Source: Candidatus Dechloromonas phosphorivorans
GTDB taxonomy: Bacteria; Pseudomonadota; Gammaproteobacteria; Burkholderiales; Rhodocyclaceae
DNA length: 59,853 nucleotides
Direction: 5' to 3'
Assembly: GCA_016721185.1 (NCBI GenBank)
Contig: JADKIP010000008.1
Location: 1-59,853 of the forward strand
This document shows, one piece after another, positions 26,614 to 34,459 of this stretch. Every line of letters starts with the position of its first letter. The stretch's first letter is position 1. The notes under the pieces were generated by a model that worked only from the letters and a program-made list of their open reading frames with translations, did no database searches and was not told the origin of the DNA. Made by a program: the position numbers and the translations under genes.

Positions 26614-28586
26614 TGCGCGACCAATTCACCGAACTGGAACGCGCCCGCTCTGCCCTCCTTGCTCTCGACGCCGGAAGCGACCGTGAAACATGGGTACGCC
26701 ATGCCATGAGCGCCAAGGCTGCCGGTATCGACTTCGAGGAATTCCACAACTGGAGCGCCGGGGCAGGCAACTACCGCAACGAAGCCGAATGCCGCTCTGT
26801 CTGGAACAGCATCAAGGAGGGTGGCGTAACGGCTGCCAGCCTGTTTCGTTCTGCGCTGGCTGCGGGTTGGACGGATGGCACGGAAGCGAGGCCAAAACGC
26901 CCACAATCGCGCAAGAAAGAGCGCCAGCAACCCGAGCCGACCAAGCCCGCATTTCACGCCCCTGTAACGCTGTGGAACGCCTGCAAGCCTGCGACTGCCG
27001 ACCATGAATATATCGACCGGAAAAATGGTTTGCCGGATGGCCTGCGCTGTTACTCGGGGAGCCTGACAATTGCCGGACAAGCCTGCGACGGGGCGTTAGT
27101 GCTGCCGTGCTTCACTCTCTCAGGAGAACTGGCCAGCCTGCAATTCGTGACCGGGGGCGGCAAGCCATTCCTGCCCGGCGTGAAACTGCCTGCCGATGGC
27201 TGCCTGATTGTTGGCGGGCCGATTGCCGACAAACCCGTTTATCTGGTGGAAGGTATCGGCCAAGCGTGGAGCGCCCACCAAGCGACCGCCTGCCCGGCTG
27301 TGGTGTGCTTCGGATGGGGGCGAGTGGCGAAGGTTGCCGAGGCGCTGCGAGCCAAGTACCCGAACGCCAGGCTGGTCATCGTTCCCGATGGTGGTAAGGA
27401 GCAACAAGCCGAGGCCATCGCCCGCCATGTTCGTGGGGCATGGGTGGAAATGCCGGAAGGCAGCGCCAACAATTTCGACCTGAACGACCACCACCAAGCG
27501 CACGACCTGAAAGCGGTTCGTACTCTTCTGGAGCAAGCCAAGGAGCCGCCGCAACGGTACCGACTGCTGACACCTGCCGACCTTTCCTGTTTGCTGCCTG
27601 TGCGCTGGCGCGTGCGTGGTGTGCTGCCGTTTGAAGGCATCGGCGGAATCTTTGGCCCTTCTGGTTCCGGCAAGTCGTTTTTTACAATCGACCTGCTGGC
27701 AGCTGTGGCCAGTGGTGGCGAGTGGTTCGGCTGCCGTGTGAAGGCTGCGCCCGTGTTGTATATCGCGCTGGAAGGTGAGGCGGGCATATCGCAACGGGTG
27801 AAGGCGTACGAAATGAAGCATGGCCCGGTATCGCCCGGCTTTCGTTTCATGCTGCAAGCCCTCGACATTCGCAACGCTGGCGACCGTGCCGACTTGGTGC
27901 AAGCCATCAAGGCCGCTGGCTGGTGTGGTGGCGTGCTCTGTCTTGATACCTTGAACCGCGCCGCGCCCGGCATGGATGAAAACGACAGCAAGAGCATGGG
28001 CGAGGTAATCAGCGCAGCGAAAGCCCTACAGGCCGAATTGGGCGGGCTGGTGCTGCTGGTGCATCACACCGGCAAGGATGCGACCAAGGGGATGCGCGGA
28101 CATTCCAGTTTGCACGCTGCGCTTGATGCTGCCGTAGAGGTTTGCCGTGATGGTGACCGCCGCGAATGGAAGATGCACAAATCCAAGGATGGCGAGGACG
28201 GCGAGGCCCACCCGTTCCGCTTGGGCGTGGTCGAAGTCGGCAGCGATGACGAAGGCGAGCCGATTACAAGCTGCGTAGTCGTACCAGAGGAAAGTACAGG
28301 GGAGGCTGTGCGCCGGGCTCTGCCGCCGAAATCTGGCAATCAGCGCGTTATATGGGATGCACTTGGCGAACTGTTCCGGGCCGCCGGTAGTTACGCACCA
28401 GAAGGAGCGCCCAAGGAGTTACCACCGGGCCGCCCGTGCCTTCTTCTTGATGCCGCTATTGATGGAGCCCGCACCCGCCTTGTATGCGACCCCAAGCGCC
28501 AGACAGAGCGCACACAGGCAGCAATCACCGGCCTGATTAATCGCGGGCTGCTAGAGCACCGGGAGGGCTGGATATGGTGCGCCTGA
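26610..28586 (+). CDS. Primase-helicase replication protein (PriCT/Toprim/RepA-type ATPase)
   Basis: 658 residues. About 1-80 is a PriCT-2-like domain (WVRHAMSAKAAGIDFEEFHN). About 170-300 is a Toprim-like region (PVYLVEGIGQAWSAHQ, RLVIVPDGG). From about 335 comes a RecA-fold RepA-type helicase with Walker A GPSGSGKSF, Walker B GGVLCLDTLNR and a VLLVHHTGKD motif. It would prime and unwind the excised circle. Architecture differs from the island B primase, so the two islands replicate by unrelated proteins. Confidence 0.85.
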   Translation: MMRDQFTELERARSALLALDAGSDRETWVRHAMSAKAAGIDFEEFHNWSAGAGNYRNEAECRSVWNSIKEGGVTAASLFRSALAAGWTDGTEARPKRPQSRKKERQQPEPTKPAFHAPVTLWNACKPATADHEYIDRKNGLPDGLRCYSGSLTIAGQACDGALVLPCFTLSGELASLQFVTGGGKPFLPGVKLPADGCLIVGGPIADKPVYLVEGIGQAWSAHQATACPAVVCFGWGRVAKVAEALRAKYPNARLVIVPDGGKEQQAEAIARHVRGAWVEMPEGSANNFDLNDHHQAHDLKAVRTLLEQAKEPPQRYRLLTPADLSCLLPVRWRVRGVLPFEGIGGIFGPSGSGKSFFTIDLLAAVASGGEWFGCRVKAAPVLYIALEGEAGISQRVKAYEMKHGPVSPGFRFMLQALDIRNAGDRADLVQAIKAAGWCGGVLCLDTLNRAAPGMDENDSKSMGEVISAAKALQAELGGLVLLVHHTGKDATKGMRGHSSLHAALDAAVEVCRDGDRREWKMHKSKDGEDGEAHPFRLGVVEVGSDDEGEPITSCVVVPEESTGEAVRRALPPKSGNQRVIWDALGELFRAAGSYAPEGAPKELPPGRPCLLLDAAIDGARTRLVCDPKRQTERTQAAITGLINRGLLEHREGWIWCA

Positions 28587-28610
28587 TGCCCTTAATAAAC
28601 CATCTTCATT

Positions 28611-28723
28611 TTCCCGTTTTTCTTCCCGTTTCGTTCCCGCCCTCTTATAGGGGCGCGGGAATCGCGGGAAAGGTTCGGCGTTCCTGTTTTCGGGACATTT
28701 CGGGAATCGCGGGAAAACGGGAA
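28611..28723. repeat. CGGGAA/TTCCCG array: putative origin of island A
   Basis: Three TTCCCG (28611, 28623, 28634) face five CGGGAA (28656, 28665, 28701, 28710, 28718) plus a CGGGAC (28691). CGGGAATCGCGGGAA occurs twice (28656-28670, 28701-28715). The array begins 25 bp after the primase-helicase stop. Clustered, oriented short repeats at this position suggest initiator binding sites. Confidence 0.5.
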
Positions 28724-28830
28724 AGCAATCTTTTCTGGGACGAAGGGGTGTGGCCTGTGCCTGCAATTTGTGCGCATTGTCAGTGTGCCAATTTCCCAAA
28801 TGATTTCGGATAACGGCGAAAGGAAACCCA

Positions 28831-29427
28831 ATGGGCGGTTACGGTAGCGGGCGGCAGGGTGGGAAACGTTCAACCGACAGTATGAATCCATTGGATATTC
28901 GTCGGCTGCATCGGGCTGGCCTGCTGACACCGGGGCGGGCCTTCAGTTGGCAATGGACTGTCGGCGGCAAAGAGGTGGCGTCAATCCGGCTACGAACGGA
29001 AGGCGACCACGTGATTCTCGATTACCGAAACCGAAGCCATGGCGGCGAGTGGCGACCGATGGAATACCCGGTTTATCTGGAATGGACGAATTGCACCTTG
29101 GGTGGCCGGCGAGTGTGGTTTCGCTGTCCGGCGGAAGGATGCGGGCGGCGCGTGGCGGTTCTGTTCGGCAGCTCAATCTTCGCCTGCCGGCATTGTCACG
29201 GACTGGCTTATGAATCGACGCGGGAAAATAGCGGCGACCGGGCAATGCGGCGGGCGGATGCCATTCGCAAGCGGATGAAGTGGGTGCCGGGCACAGCCAA
29301 TCCCAAGGGCGACAAACCGAAAGGGATGCACTGGCGCACCTTCTGGCGCTTGAGTGCCGAGTACGATGCTTTTGCCAATACATCATGGGCAGAAACAGCT
29401 CGGTGTTTGGGGATGATTCCTCGATAG
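28831..29427 (+). CDS. Zinc-ribbon hypothetical protein
   Basis: 198 residues (MGGYGSGRQGGKRSTDSMNP) with GAAAGGAAA upstream. A Gly-rich start is followed by a helical segment, then a four-cysteine zinc site (CPAEGCGRR at about 111-119 and CRHCHG at about 135-140) and a basic tail. Proteins of this look are frequent in satellite-type islands; the function is not established. Possibly binds nucleic acid. Confidence 0.75.
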   Translation: MGGYGSGRQGGKRSTDSMNPLDIRRLHRAGLLTPGRAFSWQWTVGGKEVASIRLRTEGDHVILDYRNRSHGGEWRPMEYPVYLEWTNCTLGGRRVWFRCPAEGCGRRVAVLFGSSIFACRHCHGLAYESTRENSGDRAMRRADAIRKRMKWVPGTANPKGDKPKGMHWRTFWRLSAEYDAFANTSWAETARCLGMIPR

Positions 29428-29702
29428 TTACCAAGCCGGTTACCAAGAAATCTGCGATTCGCAAAGTTAGTTGATGCCGGGCCGGTTAACGCGCAGGTTA
29501 ACGCCGAGCAGCATGTTTCTTGGGGCGGCCCTGAGGTACGCAGAGCGAAGTGCGCAGGCCGGTACGCACGGAAACGATGGTATCCAGATGACGGTATCCA
29601 AGCTGGTTTCCAGAGAACTGGCTGGTTACACAGGCGCTGGTTACACCTCAGGTTGCACAAAAAGCTGATTAGCAAGCAGGCGGTTAGCGCCCCGGTTAGC
29701 GC
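29427..29702 (+). repeat. Run of paired GGTTA-type direct repeats
   Basis: At least five pairs of short repeats with a 12- or 15-bp period: GTTACCAAG (29427/29439), GGTTAACGC (29484/29496), GGTATCCA and GGTTTCCA (29593/29605), GGTTACAC (29624/29639, with GGTTGCAC at 29651) and GGTTAGCGC (29682/29694). Translated in the fitting frame each pair gives Val-[Thr/Asn/Ser]-x-x-Val-[Thr/Asn/Ser], but that frame changes between pairs. Either a decayed repeat protein or a set of binding sites. No intact gene is supported from 29428 to 29946. Confidence 0.5.
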
Positions 29703-29949
29703 AAACCATGCGGCGCGCTATGCTGAAATTGCTTGGCTGAACGTCAAAAAATTTGTCACCGCCTGCGGGAGTCCATTCGGAGACTTGAGGATGGTTAGTG
29801 GCTTCAATGGCAATCGCAATCTCAGGTTTTCTCTGGTTCGCATGCCACATGGCATTTGCCCTGTTTGTCGAGTAACCAGCGCGGTGGCGCAATCTTTCGG
29901 ACTTTCTGAACCACCTCAGACAAGAACGGCTGTCCTGGGGGCGTAGAAA

Positions 29950-29972
29950 GTTAAGCCCTTCGGGGCTTTAAC
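29950..29972 (-). terminator. Hairpin terminator
   Basis: GTTAAGCCC and GGGCTTTAAC form a stem with a TTCG loop. It lies just past the end of the leftward gene pair 30426-29992. Confidence 0.5.
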
Positions 29973-29991
29973 GTCAGCAGAGTCCGGTTGC

Positions 29992-30180
29992 CTAGCGGTC
30001 GGGCTCAATTGCTGGCGGTTTCTTTTGGCCGGAAAGTGCCACCAAGTATCGACACGGCCTATCCACCAATCTGTATTCCAATGAGTCGTCGACGCAGTTT
30101 TCGCATTGCTTCCCGGCCTGCGTCAATTGGCCGTTGCTCGCGGCCAGCAGGAGCTTCGGTTGTGTCTTTGTTTGCTCCAT
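29992..30180 (-). CDS. Small cysteine-containing hypothetical protein
   Basis: 62 residues (MEQTKTQPKLLLAASNGQLT) with a central QCENC and one further Cys. It starts 3 bp after the stop of the upstream gene, suggesting a two-gene operon. Unknown function; the coding call rests on spacing and composition only. Confidence 0.4.
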   Translation of the reverse strand: MEQTKTQPKLLLAASNGQLTQAGKQCENCVDDSLEYRLVDRPCRYLVALSGQKKPPAIEPDR

Positions 30181-30183
30181 TGC

Positions 30184-30426
30184 CTACCCAAACAAATCCG
30201 GCTGTGGTTCCCGCAAACTATCCCGCTTAACGGTCAGCCTGACATTAGCGCCCTTCTTTCCGATAGCCTCAACAATCATTCGTCCGGCGACCGCTTCAGC
30301 AATCACGATGACATTGCGTGTCTGTGCCTTGGTTCTGCCAATGTAGGTAGCGAGCGTGCCGGGGGCGGGTGTCCATTTGAGCATGGATTGATGATAGTTG
30401 CCTGACTGGCTGCTGTCAGCACTCAT
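30184..30426 (-). CDS. Small beta-rich hypothetical protein
   Basis: 80 residues; the first ATG (30426) or the internal one at MLKWTPAPGTLATYIG (30384) could be used, and neither has a strong ribosome site. The core (RNVIVIAEAVAGRMIVEAIG, KKGANVRLTVKRDSL) ends PQPDLFG, a tail typical of small island proteins. Function unknown. Confidence 0.5.
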   Translation of the reverse strand: MSADSSQSGNYHQSMLKWTPAPGTLATYIGRTKAQTRNVIVIAEAVAGRMIVEAIGKKGANVRLTVKRDSLREPQPDLFG

Positions 30427-30559
30427 CGTTGGATGAATGATATTGCCACTATCGAACGTCTATGTTGAGCAAGGTCGTTCATTGGGGCGCAGTTTCCGAA
30501 AGATTTATGGAACACCAGCAACTATTTCGTGCATCAACCTATATTCAGGCGCTGGAACA

Positions 30560-30589
30560 TTGAACGCTACGGGAGCAACAGGGGAGCAA
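30560..30589 (+). repeat. Integrase arm-type repeats, right end of island A
   Basis: TTGAACG followed by GGGAGCAA at 30571 and 30582, the same order and 11-bp period as at 21292-21310. Confidence 0.55.
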
Positions 30590-30603
30590 TGAGACTGTAA
30601 ACG

Positions 30604-30631
30604 ACAAAGCCCCAGTCAGAAACCGGGGCTA
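30604..30631 (-). terminator. Terminator downstream of tRNA-Met
   Basis: On the minus strand AGCCCCGG and a GGGGCT partner form a hairpin followed by TTTGT, 15 bp after the tRNA 3' end. It lies inside island A, so the element supplies the terminator of the tRNA it interrupts. Confidence 0.6.
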
Positions 30632-30645
30632 AGTCTTTGATTCTT

Positions 30646-30722
30646 TGGTGGTGATGGGCAGAATCGAACTGCCGACCTATGGGTTATGAATCCATCGCTC
30701 TAACCGACTGAGCTACATCACC
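30646..30722 (-). tRNA. tRNA-Met(CAT), integration target
   Basis: A 77-nt cloverleaf starting GGTGATGTAGCTCAGTCGG, anticodon CAT (loop ATTCATAAC), encoded CCA. It has the form of an elongator tRNA-Met. Its 3' 48 bp are repeated at 21127, showing that the island restored an intact gene on integration. Confidence 0.95.
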
Positions 30723-30740
30723 ACGCTTTCAAGGCCGCGG

Positions 30741-30792
30741 ATTGTAGTTTGCCTGGCTTTCCCCGGTCAACGAATTTATGCTCGGTTATAAT
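30741..30792. promoter_or_regulatory. Divergent promoters of tRNA-Met and miaB
   Basis: Minus strand: -35 TTGACC (30765-30770), 18-nt spacer, -10 TACAAT (30741-30746), then GC-rich CCGCGG, a stable-RNA type promoter for tRNA-Met. Plus strand: a -10 TATAAT at 30787-30792 with a weak -35, giving a leader of about 58 nt for miaB. Confidence 0.55.
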
Positions 30793-30855
30793 CTACTTTT
30801 TCTTTAATTGCCCCGTTGCCCAACTGGCGACCCTGAATTGCAAAGTAATTTATCC

Positions 30856-32193
30856 ATGCCAAAAAAACTGTTCATCCGCACTTTTGGGTGCCAGATGAAT
30901 GAGTACGATTCGGACAAAATGGCCGACGTGCTCAATGCCTCGGAAGGTATTGTCAAAACCGACAAGCCGGAAGACGCCGACATCATTCTGTTCAATACCT
31001 GTTCTGTGCGCGAGAAGGCTCAAGAGAAGGTCTTTCACGATCTCGGCCGGGTCAGGCATTTGAAGAAGCTGAACCCCAACCTGATTATTGGCGTTGGCGG
31101 TTGCGTCGCCAGCCAAGAGGGCGATGCAATCATTGCCCGTGCGCCTTACGTCGATATCGTCTTTGGGCCGCAAACCTTGCATCGTCTGCCGCAACTGATT
31201 GCCGAGCGCAAAAGCAAGGGCAAGGCAGCGGTGGATATTTCCTTCCCGGAAATCGAAAAGTTCGACTCAATGCCGCCAGCTGAAGTGAAAGGCGCGACGG
31301 CTTTCGTTTCCATCATGGAAGGCTGCTCCAAGTTTTGCACTTTCTGCATTGTTCCCTACACGCGCGGCGGTGAAGTTTCGCGGCCGTTTGATGATGTGCT
31401 GACCGAAGTTGCTGGCCTGGCCAGCCAAGGCGTCAAGGAAGTGACTTTGCTTGGCCAGAATGTCAATGCGTTTCGCGGCGCAATGGCTGACTCGGAAGAG
31501 TTTGCCGACCTCGCCATATTGATCGAGTACATCGCCGAAATCCCGGGTATCGAGCGCATTCGTTACACCACGTCGCACCCGCGCGAGATGTCGCAACGGC
31601 TGATCGACACCTACGCCACGGTGCCGAAGCTGGTTTCGCACATGCACTTGCCGGTTCAGTCGGGCGCTGACCGTGTGCTGGCCGCGATGAAACGGGGCTA
31701 TACGGCAATCGAGTACAAGTCGATCATCCGCAAGCTGCGGGCGGCACGGCCGGATATTTCGCTGTCGTCGGATTTCATTGTCGGCTTCCCCGGCGAGACG
31801 GACGAGGACTTCGAAAAGACCATGAAGCTGATCGAAGACGTTGGTTTTGACGCTTCCTTTTCCTTCATTTACAGCCCGCGCCCCGGCACTCCGGCTGAGG
31901 AGATGGAAGACTCGACGCCTAATGACGTCAAATCCGCCCGCCTTTCCCGCTTGCAGAAACGTATCGAGGAACAGGCGCAGGTCATCAGCCAGTCCATGGT
32001 TGGCACTGTGCAACGCGTTTTGATCGAAGGCACCTCGAAAAAGGATGTTCTCGAACTGGCCGGGCGCACGGACAACAATCGTATCGTCAATCTCGTCGGC
32101 AATCCGCGGCTGATCAATACCTTTGTCGATGTGCGGATCACCGCCGCATTGCCGCATAGTTTGAGGGGCGAGATTGTTATCCGAGAAGCCTAA
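30856..32193 (+). CDS. miaB: tRNA-2-methylthio-N6-dimethylallyladenosine synthase
   Basis: 445 residues. Radical SAM methylthiotransferase that adds the 2-methylthio group to i6A37 of tRNAs reading U-starting codons. The N-terminal domain has cluster cysteines at 12, 49 and 83, and the radical SAM CxxxCxxC is C157-C161-C164 (CSKFCTFC). A C-terminal TRAM domain follows. The ATG at 30856 (MPKKLFIRTFGCQ) fits the family. First gene of the chain miaB-phoH-ybeY-corC-lnt, with overlaps or short gaps throughout. Confidence 0.96.
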   Translation: MPKKLFIRTFGCQMNEYDSDKMADVLNASEGIVKTDKPEDADIILFNTCSVREKAQEKVFHDLGRVRHLKKLNPNLIIGVGGCVASQEGDAIIARAPYVDIVFGPQTLHRLPQLIAERKSKGKAAVDISFPEIEKFDSMPPAEVKGATAFVSIMEGCSKFCTFCIVPYTRGGEVSRPFDDVLTEVAGLASQGVKEVTLLGQNVNAFRGAMADSEEFADLAILIEYIAEIPGIERIRYTTSHPREMSQRLIDTYATVPKLVSHMHLPVQSGADRVLAAMKRGYTAIEYKSIIRKLRAARPDISLSSDFIVGFPGETDEDFEKTMKLIEDVGFDASFSFIYSPRPGTPAEEMEDSTPNDVKSARLSRLQKRIEEQAQVISQSMVGTVQRVLIEGTSKKDVLELAGRTDNNRIVNLVGNPRLINTFVDVRITAALPHSLRGEIVIREA

Positions 32194-33169
32194 GGCTGCA
32201 CACAAAGGCCGGCCAGTGGAAGTTTCGCTTGCGCCGGTCGACAACGTTTTACTGGCAAATTTGTGCGGCCCGCTTGACGAGAATATCCGCCAGATCGAAA
32301 CCGGTTTTGACGTCACCATTCAGCGCCGCAACGAGCGCTTTTCGGTGCGCGGTGAGAAAGCGCGGTTAACTGCCGATGCCATTCGCCACTTCTATGCGTT
32401 AGCGCGGGCGCCGCTCTCGGTCGATGAAATCCAGCTTGGCCTGATCGAGCTGCTCAACGCACCGGTACACCGGGTTTCACTTGGCCCCAATAGCGTTCTT
32501 GAAGGCCCGCAACTCCTCACCCGCAAAACTGATCTGCACGGCCGTACACCGCGCCAAGTGGCCTATCTGAAAGCGATTCAGGAACACGACATCACTTTCG
32601 GCATTGGCCCGGCCGGCACCGGCAAGACCTATCTGGCCGTCGCTAGCGCGGTCGATGCGCTTGAACGTGACATGGTCGAACGCATCATCCTGACCCGTCC
32701 GGCGGTTGAGGCCGGCGAACGGCTCGGCTTTTTACCGGGCGATCTGACGCAAAAAATTGATCCGTACCTACGCCCGCTTTACGACGCGTTGTACGACTTG
32801 ATGGGCCATGACCGGGTCAGCAAGCTTTACGAGAAGAACGCCATAGAAATTGCGCCACTCGCCTTCATGCGCGGCCGGACGCTGAATCACGCCTTCATCA
32901 TTCTCGACGAAGCGCAAAACACGACGCCCGAGCAGATGAAGATGTTCCTGACCCGCATCGGGATTGGCGCCAAGGCCGTCGTCACCGGCGACCTGACCCA
33001 GATCGACCTGGCCAAAGGCCAAAAGAGTGGCCTGCGCGAAGCCCGCGAAATCCTGAAAGATGTGCGCGGCTTGGCATTTACCGAATTTTTGAAAGAAGAC
33101 GTCGTGCGCCACCCGCTGGTCGCCCGCATCGTTGCCGCCTATGAATCCCAAACCAAGCAAACGCCTTAA
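32174..33169 (+). CDS. ybeZ: PhoH-like ATPase (YbeZ)
   Basis: 331 residues from a TTG that overlaps miaB by 20 bp; a GTG at 32216 is an alternative. P-loop GPAGTGKT at 145-152 and Walker B FIILDEAQNT near 240 define a PhoH-type NTPase, a partner of the endonuclease YbeY in rRNA maturation. Order phoH-ybeY-corC is widely conserved. Intact. Confidence 0.92.
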   Translation: MLSEKPKAAHKGRPVEVSLAPVDNVLLANLCGPLDENIRQIETGFDVTIQRRNERFSVRGEKARLTADAIRHFYALARAPLSVDEIQLGLIELLNAPVHRVSLGPNSVLEGPQLLTRKTDLHGRTPRQVAYLKAIQEHDITFGIGPAGTGKTYLAVASAVDALERDMVERIILTRPAVEAGERLGFLPGDLTQKIDPYLRPLYDALYDLMGHDRVSKLYEKNAIEIAPLAFMRGRTLNHAFIILDEAQNTTPEQMKMFLTRIGIGAKAVVTGDLTQIDLAKGQKSGLREAREILKDVRGLAFTEFLKEDVVRHPLVARIVAAYESQTKQTP

Positions 33170-33602
33170 CCTTTCCGTGCAATACGCCTGTAACAAGGCC
33201 GACCTACCATTGCGGGCAGATTTTGTTCGCTGGGCGCGAGCGGCTTTGGTCGGCGGTGGCGAAATAGCCATCCGGCTAGTCGAGATCGACGAAGGCCAGG
33301 CACTCAACAAGGAATACCGGGGCAAGGATTACGCGACCAACGTCCTGTCTTTCCCTTATGACATTGAGCCGGTCGTCAGTGGTGATCTGGTGATCTGCCC
33401 GGCCGTGGTGGCACGCGAGGCAACCGAGCAAAACAAGCTTCTGGCGGCCCATTACGCCCACTTGGTGGTGCATGGTATGCTGCATTTGCAGGGCTGGGAT
33501 CATGAAAATGATGACGATGCCCAAGCGATGGAAGAAGAAGAAACGGAGATTCTTGCTGCAATGGGTTATCCAGATCCTTACCTGGATGAATGCGCGGCCT
33601 AA
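33141..33602 (+). CDS. ybeY: Endoribonuclease YbeY
   Basis: 153 residues from the ATG at 33141, overlapping phoH by 29 bp. The zinc site HGMLHLQGWDH has His111, His115 and His121. It trims rRNA ends (notably the 16S 3' end) and takes part in ribosome quality control. Length matches the family. Confidence 0.95.
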   Translation: MNPKPSKRLNLSVQYACNKADLPLRADFVRWARAALVGGGEIAIRLVEIDEGQALNKEYRGKDYATNVLSFPYDIEPVVSGDLVICPAVVAREATEQNKLLAAHYAHLVVHGMLHLQGWDHENDDDAQAMEEEETEILAAMGYPDPYLDECAA

Positions 33603-33607
33603 AAATT

Positions 33608-34459
33608 ATGGACACCCCCAGTAGACCGAGTTTTATCGAACGACTGACTTCCCTGCTCCTGCGCGAACCCGAAGACCGCGAGCAGTTGCTTGAAATCCTG
33701 CACTCGGCTTACGAGCGCAACCTGATGGATGCCGATGCGCTGACCATCATCGAAGGGGCCTTGGCCGCCTCCGACACCCGCGTTACCGACGTGATGATTC
33801 CTCGGGCGCAAATGTATGTGGTCGACATTGATGACCCAATGGACGAAATCATCCCGGTTGTGATCGAAGCGGCTCACTCGCGCTTTCCGGTAATCAACGG
33901 CGACCGCGACAAAGTACTGGGGGTTTTGCTCGCCAAGGATTTGCTGCGCATTCACACCGAAAAGAACTTCGACCTCCGCGACTGGCTGCGCCCTGTCGTC
34001 TTCATCCCAGAATCCAAGCGCCTCAACGTCCTGCTCCGTGAATTCCGCGTCTCGCGCAATCACATGGCGATCGTGGTCAACGAATACGGTGGCGTCGCCG
34101 GGCTGGTCACCATCGAAGACGTGCTCGAACAGATCGTTGGCGACATCGAGGACGAATACGACTTCGACGAGGCGCACGACAATATCCGCCTCGATACCAG
34201 CGGCCGTTTCCGCGTCAAGGCGCGGACCGAGATTTGCGATTTCAACGAGGCTTTCTCGACCACGTTCTCGGACGAGGAATTCGATACTGTGGGTGGTCTG
34301 GTCCTGCGCCACCTCGGCCGCGTGCCGAAACGCAACGAAATCATCGACATCGACGGCACCCGCTTCCAGGTGCTGCGCGCCGACAGCCGCCGGCTTTACA
34401 CCCTGCTCGTCACGCCGCCCGCCAAACCCGAAGCCGGTGCTGAAGACTTTACTGGCTAA
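33608..34459 (+). CDS. corC: CBS-domain transporter-associated protein CorC
   Basis: 283 residues. Tandem CBS domains at about 60-185 (RVTDVMIPRAQMYVVDIDDP; VVNEYGGVAGLVTIEDVLEQ) and a C-terminal CorC/HlyC domain (FDTVGGLVLRHLGRVPKRNE). A cytoplasmic protein linked to magnesium/cobalt efflux. The ATG at 33608 lies 5 bp after ybeY. Its 3' end overlaps lnt. Confidence 0.92.
   Translation: MDTPSRPSFIERLTSLLLREPEDREQLLEILHSAYERNLMDADALTIIEGALAASDTRVTDVMIPRAQMYVVDIDDPMDEIIPVVIEAAHSRFPVINGDRDKVLGVLLAKDLLRIHTEKNFDLRDWLRPVVFIPESKRLNVLLREFRVSRNHMAIVVNEYGGVAGLVTIEDVLEQIVGDIEDEYDFDEAHDNIRLDTSGRFRVKARTEICDFNEAFSTTFSDEEFDTVGGLVLRHLGRVPKRNEIIDIDGTRFQVLRADSRRLYTLLVTPPAKPEAGAEDFTG

Larger units (their letters stand above)
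21127..30693. mobile_element. Island A: 9.5-kb element inserted in tRNA-Met
   Basis: Flanked by perfect 48-bp direct repeats derived from tRNA-Met. Inside each end lie two GGGAGCAA repeats 11 bp apart (21292/21303 and 30571/30582). Cargo: integrase, toxin and two antitoxin-type genes, unknown genes, a primase-helicase and a zinc-finger protein. No structural or conjugation genes, so it looks like a satellite or mobilisable plasmid-like island. Confidence 0.8.

Noticed and set aside
29471..29946. Short plus-strand genes in the paired-repeat region
   Set aside because: No single frame fits all repeats, no ribosome sites; better described as a repeat region or decayed gene.
31267..32319. Open frame of 350 codons opposite miaB
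   Set aside because: Antisense to an unmistakable miaB; no independent evidence.
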